Shown one piece after another: positions 1-8,374 of a DNA stretch of 64,000 nucleotides (positions are counted from its first letter, which is position 1; every line of letters begins with the position of its first letter). The stretch lies in contig JBMOMJ010000019.1 of NCBI GenBank assembly GCA_049324695.1, forward strand, positions 124,001 to 188,000. The letters run 5' to 3'. Under the pieces are notes generated by a model. That model had not been told where the DNA came from. It made no database searches and saw nothing but the letters and a program-made list of their open reading frames with translations. Origin of the DNA: PMG-095 sp049324695 (GTDB lineage Bacteria > Myxococcota_A > Polyangia > Polyangiales > Polyangiaceae). The position numbers were made by a program, and so were the translations under genes.

Positions 1-479
1 CGGCGGCCATTACCGACCTGCTCGACGGCTACTTGGCCCGGCGCATGAACGTTGTCAGCGTGCTGGGAAAGTTCCTGGATCCGCTGGCAGACAAGCTGCT
101 GGTGATGGCCTCGCTCGTCTACATGGTGCCGATGGGGCGCATCCCCGAATGGGCGGTGGTGCTGCTTTTGGCGCGCGAAATCTCGATCACTGCCCTGCGC
201 AGCATCGCGAGCAGCGAAGGCGTGGTGATCGCGGCGGGTGAAGAGGGCAAAGCCAAAACGGCGCTGCAGATGGTCGGCATCTTGTGCCTGATCCTGGGTT
301 ACCCGTATCACCTAGAGCTCGGGCCCATCGATCTCGGTGTGGTCGACTTGATCTACGTCGGGCGAGCGCTCGTGTACGTTTCGTTGTTCTTCTCGATCGT
401 GAGCGCCGTCTCGTACCTGCGGTTGTTCTCGGCAGCGGTCGAAGCCAAGGACGCAAAGATCGAGCGCAAAGGTTCGTAG
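1..479 (+). CDS. pgsA: CDP-diacylglycerol--glycerol-3-phosphate 3-phosphatidyltransferase, 3' part
   Basis: The reading frame is open from the first bases of the window, so the N-terminus lies outside; the codon frame starts at base 3. The CDP-alcohol phosphotransferase signature D-G-x2-A-R-x8-G-x3-D-x3-D is complete at about bases 24-95 (DGYLAR, then G, FLD and LAD). Hydrophobic segments follow, as expected for this inner-membrane enzyme, which makes phosphatidylglycerophosphate from CDP-diacylglycerol and glycerol-3-phosphate. The C-terminal tail is charged. Other CDP-alcohol transferases share the signature, but the sequence after it (AREISITALR) is typical of PgsA. Confidence 0.9.
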   Translation, partial: AAITDLLDGYLARRMNVVSVLGKFLDPLADKLLVMASLVYMVPMGRIPEWAVVLLLAREISITALRSIASSEGVVIAAGEEGKAKTALQMVGILCLILGYPYHLELGPIDLGVVDLIYVGRALVYVSLFFSIVSAVSYLRLFSAAVEAKDAKIERKGS

Positions 480-510
480 CGCGGCCAGCGCGCACGCGGT
501 GAGCGGCGCC

Positions 511-879
511 TTACCGCTTGGATTTACCGAAGCGCGCTTGATAAGCCTTCTCGTCGAAACCGACGAGCGCGAAGTCGTCGCCCAATACGAGCGGCCGCTT
601 CACGAGCTTGCCGTCCGCCGTCAGCGCAGCCAGCGCTTCCGCTTCGCTGAGCTCCGGCAGCCGCTCGCCGAAACGGCCTTCGCGATAGCTCTGCCCGGAC
701 GTATTGAAGAGCTTCTTTAGGGGAAGCTCGGTGCGCGTCAACACCTCCTTGAGCTCCTTCTTCGAAGGCGGCTTCTTGGTGATGTCGACGCGATCGTACG
801 CGACGCCCGCGCGGTCGAGGAAGGCCAGCGCCTTCTTGCAGGTACTGCACTTGTCGTACTGGTAGACCTTGATTGCCAT
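511..879 (-). CDS. ArsC/Spx-family thioredoxin-fold protein
   Basis: This 122-residue protein has the ArsC/Spx fold pattern: an N-terminal beta strand, then CSTCKKAL at residues 11-18 (a CxxC pair), then VDITKKPPSKKEL and the RPLVLGD segment near residue 95. CxxC is typical of the Spx/MgsR/YffB branch rather than of a CX5R arsenate reductase, so a redox-responsive regulator or thiol reductase is as likely as arsenate reduction. The start is the ATG at 879, preceded by a GAGGG-type site. The frame stays open upstream, but only this start leaves a normal family length. No ars genes are nearby. Confidence 0.8.
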   Translation of the reverse strand: MAIKVYQYDKCSTCKKALAFLDRAGVAYDRVDITKKPPSKKELKEVLTRTELPLKKLFNTSGQSYREGRFGERLPELSEAEALAALTADGKLVKRPLVLGDDFALVGFDEKAYQARFGKSKR

Positions 880-990
880 CGTGCCCTCGGCGAAGCCCAT
901 CCTGGGAGAAGCCGCATCATCGGGCAAGCCTCGGTCGACTGGCCCGAGGGCTGGACAATCTGCCTCTGCCGCTGCTAGAAGCCTCGCACG

Positions 991-1404
991 ATGTCGAAGT
1001 CGAGAGTTTGGCACAGCGCGGTTACCTTGTTTTTTGCGACGGCCGTCAGCTTGTCGCTGAGCGTCGGTTGCTCGAAGCAGGGCGAAGGCGAGCGCTGCGA
1101 CCAGAAAAACGCGGGCGACACGGACTGCGACGACGGGCTGATCTGCACCAACGTGTCCACCAGCATGACCAGCGAAAACTATCGCTGCTGCCCGCCCGAG
1201 GGTGCGGCGATCGGTGACTCTCGCTGCCAACGCACGGGCGTGAGCGGCACGGGTGGTCAGAGCAACAGCGGTGGCTCGAGCAGTGGCGGCTCGAGCAACG
1301 GCGGATCCAGCAGCGGCGGCAACGCAAATGGCGGAGCGGGCGACGCGGGCGCAGCGTCGATGAGCGGCGGGCAGAGCTCCAACGCGGGCGCTGAAGGCAC
1401 CTGA
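991..1404 (+). CDS. small Gly/Ser-rich lipoprotein
   Basis: This 137-residue protein has a signal peptide ending in the lipobox LSVGC near residue 27, so it should be a lipoprotein. A short Cys-rich segment follows (seven cysteines including a CC pair, about residues 37-80). The last 55 residues are almost only Gly, Ser, Asn and Ala. The family is not recognised. The linker-like tail matches those of several other lipoproteins in this window, here placed C-terminally. It is followed two bases later by the sctS-like gene, so the two may be co-transcribed. Confidence 0.65.
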   Translation: MSKSRVWHSAVTLFFATAVSLSLSVGCSKQGEGERCDQKNAGDTDCDDGLICTNVSTSMTSENYRCCPPEGAAIGDSRCQRTGVSGTGGQSNSGGSSSGGSSNGGSSSGGNANGGAGDAGAASMSGGQSSNAGAEGT

Positions 1405-1405
1405 A

Positions 1406-1663
1406 ATGCCGTCGCTCGACGGCTTGACCATGATGGGGCAAGACGCGCTCGTGCTCGCCTTGCTGGTGTCGTTGCCGGCCGTTGCGATCGCCGCATTGAT
1501 TGGTTTGGTGGTGGCCGCCTTGCAAGCTGCCACCCAAATTCAGGACGCAACCATTTCGCACCTGCCACGCTTGTTGGCGGTCACTCTGGCGCTGATTCTG
1601 GTGGGGCCATGGATGGGCGCGCACATCGCGGCGTTCGCCGTGCGCGCATTTCAGGGCGGCTGA
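1406..1663 (+). CDS. orphan SctS/FliQ-family export apparatus subunit
   Basis: This 85-residue protein has two hydrophobic helices joined by the family hallmark LQAATQIQDATISHLPRLLA. It ends with a second membrane segment containing LALILVGPWM. Length and layout match FliQ/SctS (usually 85-90 residues), a core subunit of the type III secretion or flagellar export gate, which normally assembles with SctR/FliP and SctT/FliR. No other T3SS or flagellar gene lies in the window. The start ATG follows the previous stop by one base. The family call is strong; whether it serves flagellum, injectisome or something else cannot be told. Confidence 0.85.
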   Translation: MPSLDGLTMMGQDALVLALLVSLPAVAIAALIGLVVAALQAATQIQDATISHLPRLLAVTLALILVGPWMGAHIAAFAVRAFQGG

Positions 1664-1698
1664 GCGCTCGTCCGCTCTGCCCGAGCGACGTCGTCGCC

Positions 1699-2868
1699 GT
1701 GGTGGAACCGGCGCCGCGCAAGCTGTTGCTGGCAGGGCGCGTGGTTTCGATAAGCGCGGGTCGGCTTCAGCTTGCGGACGCGTTTGCGGCTGTTTTGGTA
1801 ATGGGCGAGTTTGCGGAGCTAGCGCCGGGCGATCTGTGCGTGCTGGCTTGCCGCCGTGAAGGCGAGCAGCTCCGTGCAGAGCGTCTGGTGAATCGAACGC
1901 CTGCGCCGCTGCCACGCGGCGATGGCGAACTCGGCCGCTTTCTTTTTGGGGGGGTGGGGGCCGCCTTGCGCGCGCGTTCGCAAGCCCTGGCAGCGTTGCG
2001 CGAGTACTTCGCCGAACAAGACTTCATCGAGGTGGAAACGCCCCTGCGCGTGCCCGCGCCTGGCGTGGACTCCAACGTGGACGCGCTGCGCGCGGAGGGC
2101 GGCTGGCTCATCACCTCGCCCGAGCTCGAGATGAAGCGTCTCATCGTCGCGGGCGTACCTCGGCAATTTCAGGTCGCGCGGGTGAATCGGCGCGATGAAG
2201 CGGGCGTTCTGCACGAAGCCGAGTTCACGTTGCTCGAGTGGTATCGCGCGTTCGCCGGCCAAGAAGACGTGATGCGCGATACCGAGGAGCTCGTACGCCG
2301 CGTGGCGCTGCGCGTTCGCGGCAAACTAGAGCTGATTGCGCCAGACGGGCGCAAAATCGCGCTGCGCGGCGCCTTCGAACGCGTGAGCGTGGCCGACGCT
2401 TTCCGCAAATACGCGGGCGTGCGCGACGTGGCCGATCTGTCGGCGAGCGACGAAGCTCGTTATTTCGAATCGTTGGTGGAGCGCGTCGAACCGAAACTCA
2501 GCGGCTTTGATCGGCCCGTTTTCCTGCATGAGTATCCCAGCACCCAAGCGGCGCTGGCTCGCCGCATCCAAGACCGTCCCGACTACGCCGAGCGCTTCGA
2601 GCTGTACGTGGGCGGCGTCGAGCTGTGCAACGGCTATGGTGAACTCACTGATGCGATCGAACAACGCGAACGCTTTCGCAAAGAGCGGGCGCGCCGCAAA
2701 GCCGAACGACGCAGCGTGTACCCGCTCAACCAACGTTTCTTGAACGCACTCGTCGAAGGCATGCCCGATAGCGGCGGCAATGCACTCGGTGTCGATCGCT
2801 TGATCATGCTCGCGCTCGGTGCACGCTCGATTCAAGACGTGATCGCGTTTCCGCGCGCGTGGCTTTAA
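1699..2868 (+). CDS. epmA: EpmA-like EF-P lysine ligase (class II aaRS paralogue)
   Basis: The catalytic domain is the class II lysyl-tRNA-synthetase-like core found in EpmA/GenX/PoxA. It shows FIEVETP, then FQVARVNRRDEAG with HEAEFTLLEWYR at motif 2, and GGNALGVDRLIML at motif 3. EpmA attaches a lysine derivative to elongation factor P. The first 65 residues or so (LLLAGRVVSISAGRLQL onward) look like a small beta-rich, OB-like module rather than the usual direct start of the catalytic core. The frame is open back to ATG 1609, inside the sctS-like gene. The GTG at 1699 (or 1702) avoids that overlap and is preferred. EpmB and EF-P are not in the window. Confidence 0.85.
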   Translation: MVEPAPRKLLLAGRVVSISAGRLQLADAFAAVLVMGEFAELAPGDLCVLACRREGEQLRAERLVNRTPAPLPRGDGELGRFLFGGVGAALRARSQALAALREYFAEQDFIEVETPLRVPAPGVDSNVDALRAEGGWLITSPELEMKRLIVAGVPRQFQVARVNRRDEAGVLHEAEFTLLEWYRAFAGQEDVMRDTEELVRRVALRVRGKLELIAPDGRKIALRGAFERVSVADAFRKYAGVRDVADLSASDEARYFESLVERVEPKLSGFDRPVFLHEYPSTQAALARRIQDRPDYAERFELYVGGVELCNGYGELTDAIEQRERFRKERARRKAERRSVYPLNQRFLNALVEGMPDSGGNALGVDRLIMLALGARSIQDVIAFPRAWL

Positions 2869-2892
2869 GGCAGGTTCAGTGACCGGCGCTGC

Positions 2893-3576
2893 TCAGTCGT
2901 AGCGCACGATCGACACGGTCGGCACTGGCAAGAGCCGTTCGCGCCCGCCGAGCAAACCGAGCTCGATCACGAAGGCGTAAGCGAGCACATAAGCACCTTG
3001 ACGATGCACGAGCTCCCCGGCGGCAGCGGCAGTGCTGCCCGTCGCGAGCAGATCGTCCACCACCAAAACCGAAGCGCCTTCGCGCAACGTGTCGCGATGC
3101 ATTTCGAGCTCCGCCTCGCCGTACTCCTGCGAGTAAGACACCTTGTCCGTGCGAAACGGCAACTTGCCCGGGCGCCGTACCGGCACGAAGCTCGCGTTCA
3201 AGCGTGCTGCCAACGCCCCGCCGAAAATGAAGCCACGCGATTCCACGCCCACCACGGCGTCTACCTGAGCGCCGACGAAGCGGTGCGCGATCGCGTCCAG
3301 CACGATGTGAAAGCCGCGTGGATCCGCCAGCAACGGCGTGATGTCGCGAAATACCACGCCGGGCTCGGGAAAATCCTGCACGTCGCGAATCAGCTCGCGC
3401 ACGTAGCCGAGCGCGTCGAACTCAGCGGGTAACGCCACCTCGTCGAGGCGCCGCACGTCTTTCAGCACGGAAGTCTTCTTCGGCTCGACTCCGCGCGGCG
3501 TTGGCTGCAAGCGCGCCGGTACCGGTTTGCTCCGCGTGACGGTGGTTCCCTTCCTCGTCGCCATGGCCTCATTCAC
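2893..3576 (-). CDS. apt: adenine phosphoribosyltransferase
   Basis: This is a purine-salvage enzyme that makes AMP from adenine and PRPP in the cytoplasm. The PRPP-binding motif VLVVDDLLATGST lies at about residues 170-182. The family segments GVVFRDITPLL, VVGVESRGFIFGG and VPVRRPGKLP are all present in order. The protein has 227 residues, whereas Apt is usually 170-185. The surplus is a basic, Pro/Thr/Lys-rich N-terminus of about 55 residues. A second ATG at 3564 (MATRKG) would change this little. It is convergent with the epmA-like gene. Confidence 0.93.
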   Translation of the reverse strand: MNEAMATRKGTTVTRSKPVPARLQPTPRGVEPKKTSVLKDVRRLDEVALPAEFDALGYVRELIRDVQDFPEPGVVFRDITPLLADPRGFHIVLDAIAHRFVGAQVDAVVGVESRGFIFGGALAARLNASFVPVRRPGKLPFRTDKVSYSQEYGEAELEMHRDTLREGASVLVVDDLLATGSTAAAAGELVHRQGAYVLAYAFVIELGLLGGRERLLPVPTVSIVRYD

Positions 3577-3697
3577 CTCGAACGGTCCACGATGACCGCG
3601 AACTCATCGACTTTGAACAGACCTGCTCGCGCGAGTCAATCGAACGGGTCAGAAATTCGGCCGCGCCGCCGCCGAAGTTCCGGACGTTTTCGTCGCA

Positions 3698-4447
3698 TCA
3701 ACCGCCGAGGGTCGCCACCAACGCTTGCACACGCGCCTCTTCGGCCCTGCCCCACAAATCGAGTACGAGCGGTGTTACCGACACCACGCCTTCATCATAT
3801 GCCTCCGTGTCCGAGCCGCTTTCGGGATGATGCTCCGCACCCGGACCACCGAGCCACAGATATTCGCGGCCGCGCGGGTCGCGCCGAAACTCGACCTCGT
3901 CGCGATACACACGCCTGCCGAGCCGCGTGGTGCGAACCGCCCAGCCATCGCCGGGCGGCACGTTCACGTTCAAGAGCAACTTCTTCTCACCGCGTTTGGC
4001 GACGGCAAGCGTGAGCTCTGCCGCCAACCGGCAAGCAGCTCCTGGGTTTGCATCGAGTGCAGCCGAAAACGCTATCGAAGCGATCCCCTTCAACGCGCCT
4101 TCACGCGCCGCAGCGACGGTTCCGCTGTAGAACACGTCGTCGCCCAAATTAACGCCGTGGTTCATGCCAGAGACGACCACGTCCGGGCGACGCGGCAGCA
4201 CACGCGCTTCGGCGTACAACGCAACGTACACGCAATCCGCAGGGGTGCCGTCCAGCGAAAACACGCCTTCGCCGTGGCGAAATAACCGCAAAGGCCGGTG
4301 CAAGCTGAGGGCGTGACTCGACGCGCTTTGCTCCGTTTCGGGCGCACACACCACCACGTCGCAAAGCTCGCGCAAGGCCTCGGCCAGCGCGTTGATTCCT
4401 GGCGCCCGATAACCGTCGTCGTTCGATAACAGAACCAGCGGCCTCAT
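3698..4447 (-). CDS. surE: 5'/3'-nucleotidase SurE
   Basis: SurE hydrolyses nucleoside monophosphates using a divalent metal. The N-terminal metal-binding LLSNDDG (residues 6-12), the SxSSH region and SGMNHGVNLGDDVFYSGTV are all present. Length is 249 residues, normal for the family. The start ATG at 4447 gives the standard MRPLVLLSNDDG opening. The gene stands alone on the minus strand, between apt and the grx gene. Confidence 0.95.
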   Translation of the reverse strand: MRPLVLLSNDDGYRAPGINALAEALRELCDVVVCAPETEQSASSHALSLHRPLRLFRHGEGVFSLDGTPADCVYVALYAEARVLPRRPDVVVSGMNHGVNLGDDVFYSGTVAAAREGALKGIASIAFSAALDANPGAACRLAAELTLAVAKRGEKKLLLNVNVPPGDGWAVRTTRLGRRVYRDEVEFRRDPRGREYLWLGGPGAEHHPESGSDTEAYDEGVVSVTPLVLDLWGRAEEARVQALVATLGG

Positions 4448-4589
4448 GCGGAACTACAGCTGCATCTCAAGAGTAAGAATCCGTTTTGGGGAGGGCTGCA
4501 ATCGATTCACCCGATTGGAGCGGGAGCTGTGCTCCCTACAAACCGAGGCCAGTGCTCTCAAACGCGAAGCGGCGCTTGGCGAAGCCAGG

Positions 4590-4621
4590 GTCCCAGAAGG
4601 AACGATTGTTAGTTCTGGGAC
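4590..4621. terminator. inverted repeat at the end of the bolA-grx operon
   Basis: The arms GTCCCAGAA (4590-4598) and TTCTGGGAC (4613-4621) are perfect 9-base complements with a 14-base loop. The right arm covers the last codons of the grx gene and the loop contains its stop codon. There is no T-run downstream on the minus strand, so a classical intrinsic terminator is not shown. A weaker GGGAGC/GCTCCC hairpin lies at 4522-4536. Confidence 0.35.
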
Positions 4622-4938
4622 AGAGCACTGGTGCCGAGGACCTGATCCAGCTCGCCGCTTTCGTTCATGCCGGTCACGATGTCGCAGCCGCCGACGAGCT
4701 TACCGTCTACGTACAGTTGCGGGAATGTCGGCCAATTCGAGAACTCCTTCAGCCCTTGACGCAGCTCGGGATCGGGCAGGATGTTCACGTCCAAGAAGTC
4801 GACACCCTTCTGCTTCAGGATCGAGACGACCTGAGCCGAGAAGCCGCACTGCGGGAAGTTCTTGTTACCCTTCATGAAGAGCACGACGCGCTTCTTGCCG
4901 ATGGTGCCTTCGATGCGTTCGCGTAGCGACTGATCCAT
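4609..4938 (-). CDS. grxD: monothiol glutaredoxin, Grx4 family
   Basis: This 109-residue protein carries the CGFS active site at residues 31-34. The glutathione/Fe-S cluster-binding elements WPTFPQLYVDGKLVGGCDI follow. Monothiol CGFS glutaredoxins carry [2Fe-2S] clusters and partner with BolA proteins. The start codon shares one base with the stop of the bolA-like gene just upstream (TGATG), so the two are translationally coupled. This pairing supports a joint role in Fe-S trafficking or iron sensing. Confidence 0.94.
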   Translation of the reverse strand: MDQSLRERIEGTIGKKRVVLFMKGNKNFPQCGFSAQVVSILKQKGVDFLDVNILPDPELRQGLKEFSNWPTFPQLYVDGKLVGGCDIVTGMNESGELDQVLGTSALSQN

Positions 4939-5195
4939 CACGAGTCTCCGTTCAATTTGGCAAAGCTTTCGGGCGTGTGGGTGGTGAGCGCCAGCGCGTG
5001 AATGGGGCCGTGCATGGCGGCCCCGAGCGCGCTGTACACCATACGGTGCTGCTCGATCGCGCTCTTGCCCGCAAAGAGCTGCGACACAATCCGGAGTTGG
5101 TAGTGATCTTGCGTGCCCGTCAGATCGGATAGCTCGATGGAAGCGTCGGGGAATGCCGCTTTCAGTCGAGCTTTTACGTCTTCCGGGGAGAGCAC
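4938..5195 (-). CDS. bolA: BolA-family protein
   Basis: This 85-residue protein has the BolA layout: an N-terminal helix (PEDVKARLKAAFP), a central strand DHYQLRIVS, and the conserved KSAIEQHRMVYSALG with its invariant His, then the MHGPIHALALTTHTPE end. BolA proteins bind Fe-S clusters together with CGFS glutaredoxins. The start is a GTG at 5195. Its partner grx gene overlaps its stop by one base. Confidence 0.92.
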   Translation of the reverse strand: MLSPEDVKARLKAAFPDASIELSDLTGTQDHYQLRIVSQLFAGKSAIEQHRMVYSALGAAMHGPIHALALTTHTPESFAKLNGDS

Positions 5196-5204
5196 GTTCC
5201 GGCA

Positions 5205-5233
5205 ACGATTACGCCGGGCGGTCGCTCTGTCAA
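5205..5233 (-). promoter_or_regulatory. candidate promoter for bolA-grx
   Basis: On the minus strand a perfect TTGACA (5233-5228) is followed after 16-17 bases by TAATCG (5211-5206), a weak -10. The likely start of transcription would fall within a few bases of the bolA GTG at 5195, so the message could be nearly leaderless. The -35 match is exact; the -10 match is poor. Confidence 0.3.
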
Positions 5234-5268
5234 CTAACGCATCGGGCGGTGCTCGTCGCCGTACGCAC

Positions 5269-6312
5269 TCACCCAGCGGCTTCCAAGCTCACGCGCCAAT
5301 CGACCGGTAGGTCCAAAAAACCTTCCAGACAGAGGAACTCGTAGAGCTCGGAGCACAACACCGCGCACGACTCGCTGAATACGTGCGGATCGCTGAAGAA
5401 TTTGACGGTTTCTTCGCGAAACTCGCCGCCGTCCTCGGTGAGCCGCGACAGCAACTCATCCCCGCAATAAAACACCATTTGCTGCACCGCCAAACGCTCC
5501 CACTCGTGACGAAAGTCCACGAATGCGTCGGCCAGCACTTTGTACGGTACGCTGTTTGGTCTGCGTGCCGTCTTGCCCGCGCGAATCGTGACGCGCGCCA
5601 TTTGCTCGAGGCGCGGCGGTAGATGCAGCGTCAAAAAGTCGCTGAACACCGCCGCGAAGATGGTCATGACGCGGTTCAACTCGGGTGAACGGCGGGATAG
5701 AAAGCCCACCTGCAAATCGCGCTCGGTCTTCGCCATCAGCTCGAGCGTTGCTTCGCGCACTTCGTCCGACGCGAAATCGAAGCCTTCGAGCTCGGCGCGC
5801 AATCGGTTTCGGTAGCGCTGCAGCACGTAATAGAGCGCCTGCTCTGCGTGGAAGATTTTCTTCTCTTTGTCGCCTTTGGTTTTCTCGTGCAGCTCGCTCT
5901 CGAAGAAGAGTTTAGCAACACGACGACCGACGGGCTTCAACACATGGCTCGCGAATTGCGAATCTTGGCTGAATACGCGGGCAAGAAGCTGCGTGAGTGT
6001 TTTGGTTTGTTTGGCTTCGATCTCATCCGGCGAACGCGGCGCCTCGGTTTGCTTCGCCAGCGCCGCTTGCATGGCCTTCAGTTGCGAAACTACCTGAGCC
6101 GTGATCGCATCGAGTTCAGGGCTGGTTTCGAGATCGGCTTTGTAGTGAACGATGCGGGCTTCGATTTGCTCGTTCAGGAGCCCCAGCGCTTCCAGTGCGA
6201 TTTGCTCCTTTTGGCCTTCGCTCATCGCAGGCGCGGGCGGTGCTGCAGCTCTGCGTGGCGGCGGCGGTGGTTTCATCCGTGGCGCCGCTGGTTTTTGGGG
6301 ATCGTCACTCAC
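5269..6312 (-). CDS. hypothetical protein, mostly helical
   Basis: The product has 347 residues and I do not recognise its family. The first 30 residues are Pro/Ala-rich (several PPPP runs) and look disordered; the rest is predicted helical and rich in charged residues. It has no signal peptide or membrane segment, so it is probably cytoplasmic. Middle parts such as HAEQALYYVLQRYRNRLRAE suggest coiled-coil or helical bundles. It stands on the minus strand upstream of bolA-grx with a 73-base gap holding a possible promoter, so it is probably a separate unit. Confidence 0.6.
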   Translation of the reverse strand: MSDDPQKPAAPRMKPPPPPRRAAAPPAPAMSEGQKEQIALEALGLLNEQIEARIVHYKADLETSPELDAITAQVVSQLKAMQAALAKQTEAPRSPDEIEAKQTKTLTQLLARVFSQDSQFASHVLKPVGRRVAKLFFESELHEKTKGDKEKKIFHAEQALYYVLQRYRNRLRAELEGFDFASDEVREATLELMAKTERDLQVGFLSRRSPELNRVMTIFAAVFSDFLTLHLPPRLEQMARVTIRAGKTARRPNSVPYKVLADAFVDFRHEWERLAVQQMVFYCGDELLSRLTEDGGEFREETVKFFSDPHVFSESCAVLCSELYEFLCLEGFLDLPVDWRVSLEAAG

Positions 6313-6387
6313 GCCGCCCAGCGTAGCGGGAGCGGGTGCCGCGATCGATGTAGGCCTTCAGCTTACCCGCAGGTGAGCCTTTTCGGC

Positions 6388-7458
6388 TCAATCCACCTGC
6401 CCGAGCTCGGCAATGTACGCGATGACGGCGGTACTGCCGCCCACGACACCAAGCGGAGTCCACGGCGGGTTGACCGTACCGACACGCGCGCTGTTGTCGA
6501 CCACGGCGTAGTACTGCCCTGGCGGGACACGCAGCATTTGCTGTTGCTCACCACCCGGCTGAACCGCCCATGCTGCGACCGGAGGCACGCTCGGCGGACC
6601 CAACGCCGTGCCCAGCTGCAGCGAGTTGCGCCAAACATCCCCCGAGCTGCGAGTGACTAACAGCACATCGACGGCAGGCCCCGTCACGTTCATGCGCAAG
6701 AACAAGCCCTGCCCTTGCTCCACGACTTCGAACGGACCGAGAAAGTCCACCTGCCCGGTCTTCACCTCGGTGATCTCGTTGGCGAAGGTGAAGCGATCTT
6801 TGCCGCGCACGAACGGCGTCGGCGGGTGCTGCGGCGGGCTCAAGTGGCCGAGCGCAAACTCATCGCCGCTGTCCGAATGCACCACGGTGAAACCGGCTGC
6901 GAGCTGGCTGCCCATGAGTTGAGCGCCGAACGTGTTCAGTAAGTATCCAGCGGGACCTTGCGCAGCCCAGTTGGCGAGCTTGTATTCCACGCTGCCCATC
7001 TTGAACTCGGGCCCATGCAGAATGCGCGCAGTGCGAGCCCACACGTAGGCCGCCTCGTCTGCCAGGTAGAAGTCCATTCGGTACTCGACGGACGAGCCCG
7101 CCCAGAAACCAACGCGACCGGCAACTGGCGTCCAAGCATAGCCGGTACCAGAAAAGTCGATGGTCACCGTTTGCGCTTGGTCGTTCACGGTGGTGCGGCA
7201 CTGCTCGGGAAAGAAGCGACCAACCGCGTTGCCCCCCGGCGCGAGACGCAAGGGTGCGCTCTTCTTCAACATCTCGGGGCACATGCGCTGCGCACCGAAA
7301 TTCGAGAACAACCACCAGCGCAGCGAAGGGCTCGCGTTGACGGGTCCCTTCCACCAGCCGCACCCAGCGACTAGCAGCAACACGGCAGCGAGCAGTGCAA
7401 AACACGTCGCAGCTTTGCGCCGGGACGAAGAAGAAGCTTTTCGTTTCAGCGGTCCCAC
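6388..7458 (-). CDS. hypothetical lipoprotein
   Basis: About 356 residues are encoded from the GTG at 7458. This start leaves a basic n-region, a hydrophobic stretch and the lipobox LLVAGC, as expected for an outer-membrane lipoprotein. An ATG at 7518 in the same frame is possible but would overlap hemH by 26 bases and put 20 residues before the basic region. The mature part is beta-rich with many Gly, Trp and Tyr residues and shows no domain I know. It lies just downstream of hemH on the same strand. Confidence 0.6.
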   Translation of the reverse strand: MGPLKRKASSSSRRKAATCFALLAAVLLLVAGCGWWKGPVNASPSLRWWLFSNFGAQRMCPEMLKKSAPLRLAPGGNAVGRFFPEQCRTTVNDQAQTVTIDFSGTGYAWTPVAGRVGFWAGSSVEYRMDFYLADEAAYVWARTARILHGPEFKMGSVEYKLANWAAQGPAGYLLNTFGAQLMGSQLAAGFTVVHSDSGDEFALGHLSPPQHPPTPFVRGKDRFTFANEITEVKTGQVDFLGPFEVVEQGQGLFLRMNVTGPAVDVLLVTRSSGDVWRNSLQLGTALGPPSVPPVAAWAVQPGGEQQQMLRVPPGQYYAVVDNSARVGTVNPPWTPLGVVGGSTAVIAYIAELGQVD

Positions 7459-7492
7459 TATGGGCGCATGGTGCAGAGTTCGGCGCGCGGGC

Positions 7493-8365
7493 TCAACCGA
7501 AAAGCGCGCGCCGGGCAACTGCCGCGAGCGCTTGGATCAACTGCGGAGCCGTGTTTGGAGCCGGAATACGCGTGAACCTGAGGCCCAGGTCGTTCGCCCA
7601 GCGTTTGCCCTCGATGTCCAAATCGTAGAGTGTCTCCACGTGGTCACTCACGAAGCCAATCGGCGCCACCACGACCCGTTTTCGGCCGCGCGCCTGGGCC
7701 GTCCGCAGCGCACTCTCGAGATCTGGCCCGAGCCATTCTCCACCGTCGGCGCCCTGACTCTGATAAACGAGCTCGTAGTCGCGCCCCAAACGCGCTCCGA
7801 TGGCTCGAGCGCAGGCAGCGACCTGCTCGGCGTAGGGATCGCCGGCATCGATTACTTTGCGCGGCAAGCTGTGCGCCGTGAACAAGAGCTGCTCCTCGCT
7901 TGGATCACCCAATGCCGGCGCGATTAAGGCCACCTGAGCTTCGACGAATTCGGGAGATTGACCGAAGGGCTGAGCCGACACGAGCGTCAGCGGAAGCTCG
8001 AGCTCGGCGCGTGCTTTCTCGGCAGCAGCCGCGTAAACGTGCACGCTGAACGGAGCGAGCGGCAGAACCACGAGGCGCTTCGCCCCGGCACGCTGCGCTT
8101 CGGCGAGCGCATCGCTCAACTCGGGCCGGAACAGTCGCATACCTACGAACACACGCAGCCCGAGTTCACGCTCTAGAAGCCCAGCTTGCTCGCGTGTGAT
8201 GCGCAAGAGCGGCGAGCCTCCAATCGCCGTATAGCGGCGTTGCATCTCCGCCAAGAGTTCGGCAGATGCGGGCCGGCCATGGCGAATGCGGCGGAGAAAT
8301 TCCGGCAAATCCTCGAGGTTTTCGACGGTGCCGTGGGCGGTGAGCAATATCGCGTCGCTGCTCAA
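7493..8365 (-). CDS. hemH: ferrochelatase
   Basis: The enzyme inserts Fe2+ into a porphyrin in haem synthesis. Catalytic elements are visible: LTAHG near residue 10, the FTAHSLP motif with His165, and GFVSDHVETLYDLDIE with Glu244. The length of 290 residues is at the short end of the family (about 310-340). Whether it acts on protoporphyrin or coproporphyrin is not evident. It ends just before the hypothetical lipoprotein gene and begins nine bases after the pruA-like stop. Confidence 0.93.
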   Translation of the reverse strand: MSSDAILLTAHGTVENLEDLPEFLRRIRHGRPASAELLAEMQRRYTAIGGSPLLRITREQAGLLERELGLRVFVGMRLFRPELSDALAEAQRAGAKRLVVLPLAPFSVHVYAAAAEKARAELELPLTLVSAQPFGQSPEFVEAQVALIAPALGDPSEEQLLFTAHSLPRKVIDAGDPYAEQVAACARAIGARLGRDYELVYQSQGADGGEWLGPDLESALRTAQARGRKRVVVAPIGFVSDHVETLYDLDIEGKRWANDLGLRFTRIPAPNTAPQLIQALAAVARRALFG

Positions 8366-8374
8366 GTCAGGCTC

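Noticed and set aside
511..1533. Extended 340-residue form of the ArsC/Spx-like protein
   Set aside because: The upstream part runs antisense to the small lipoprotein gene and lacks any family similarity; the ATG at 879 gives the normal length.
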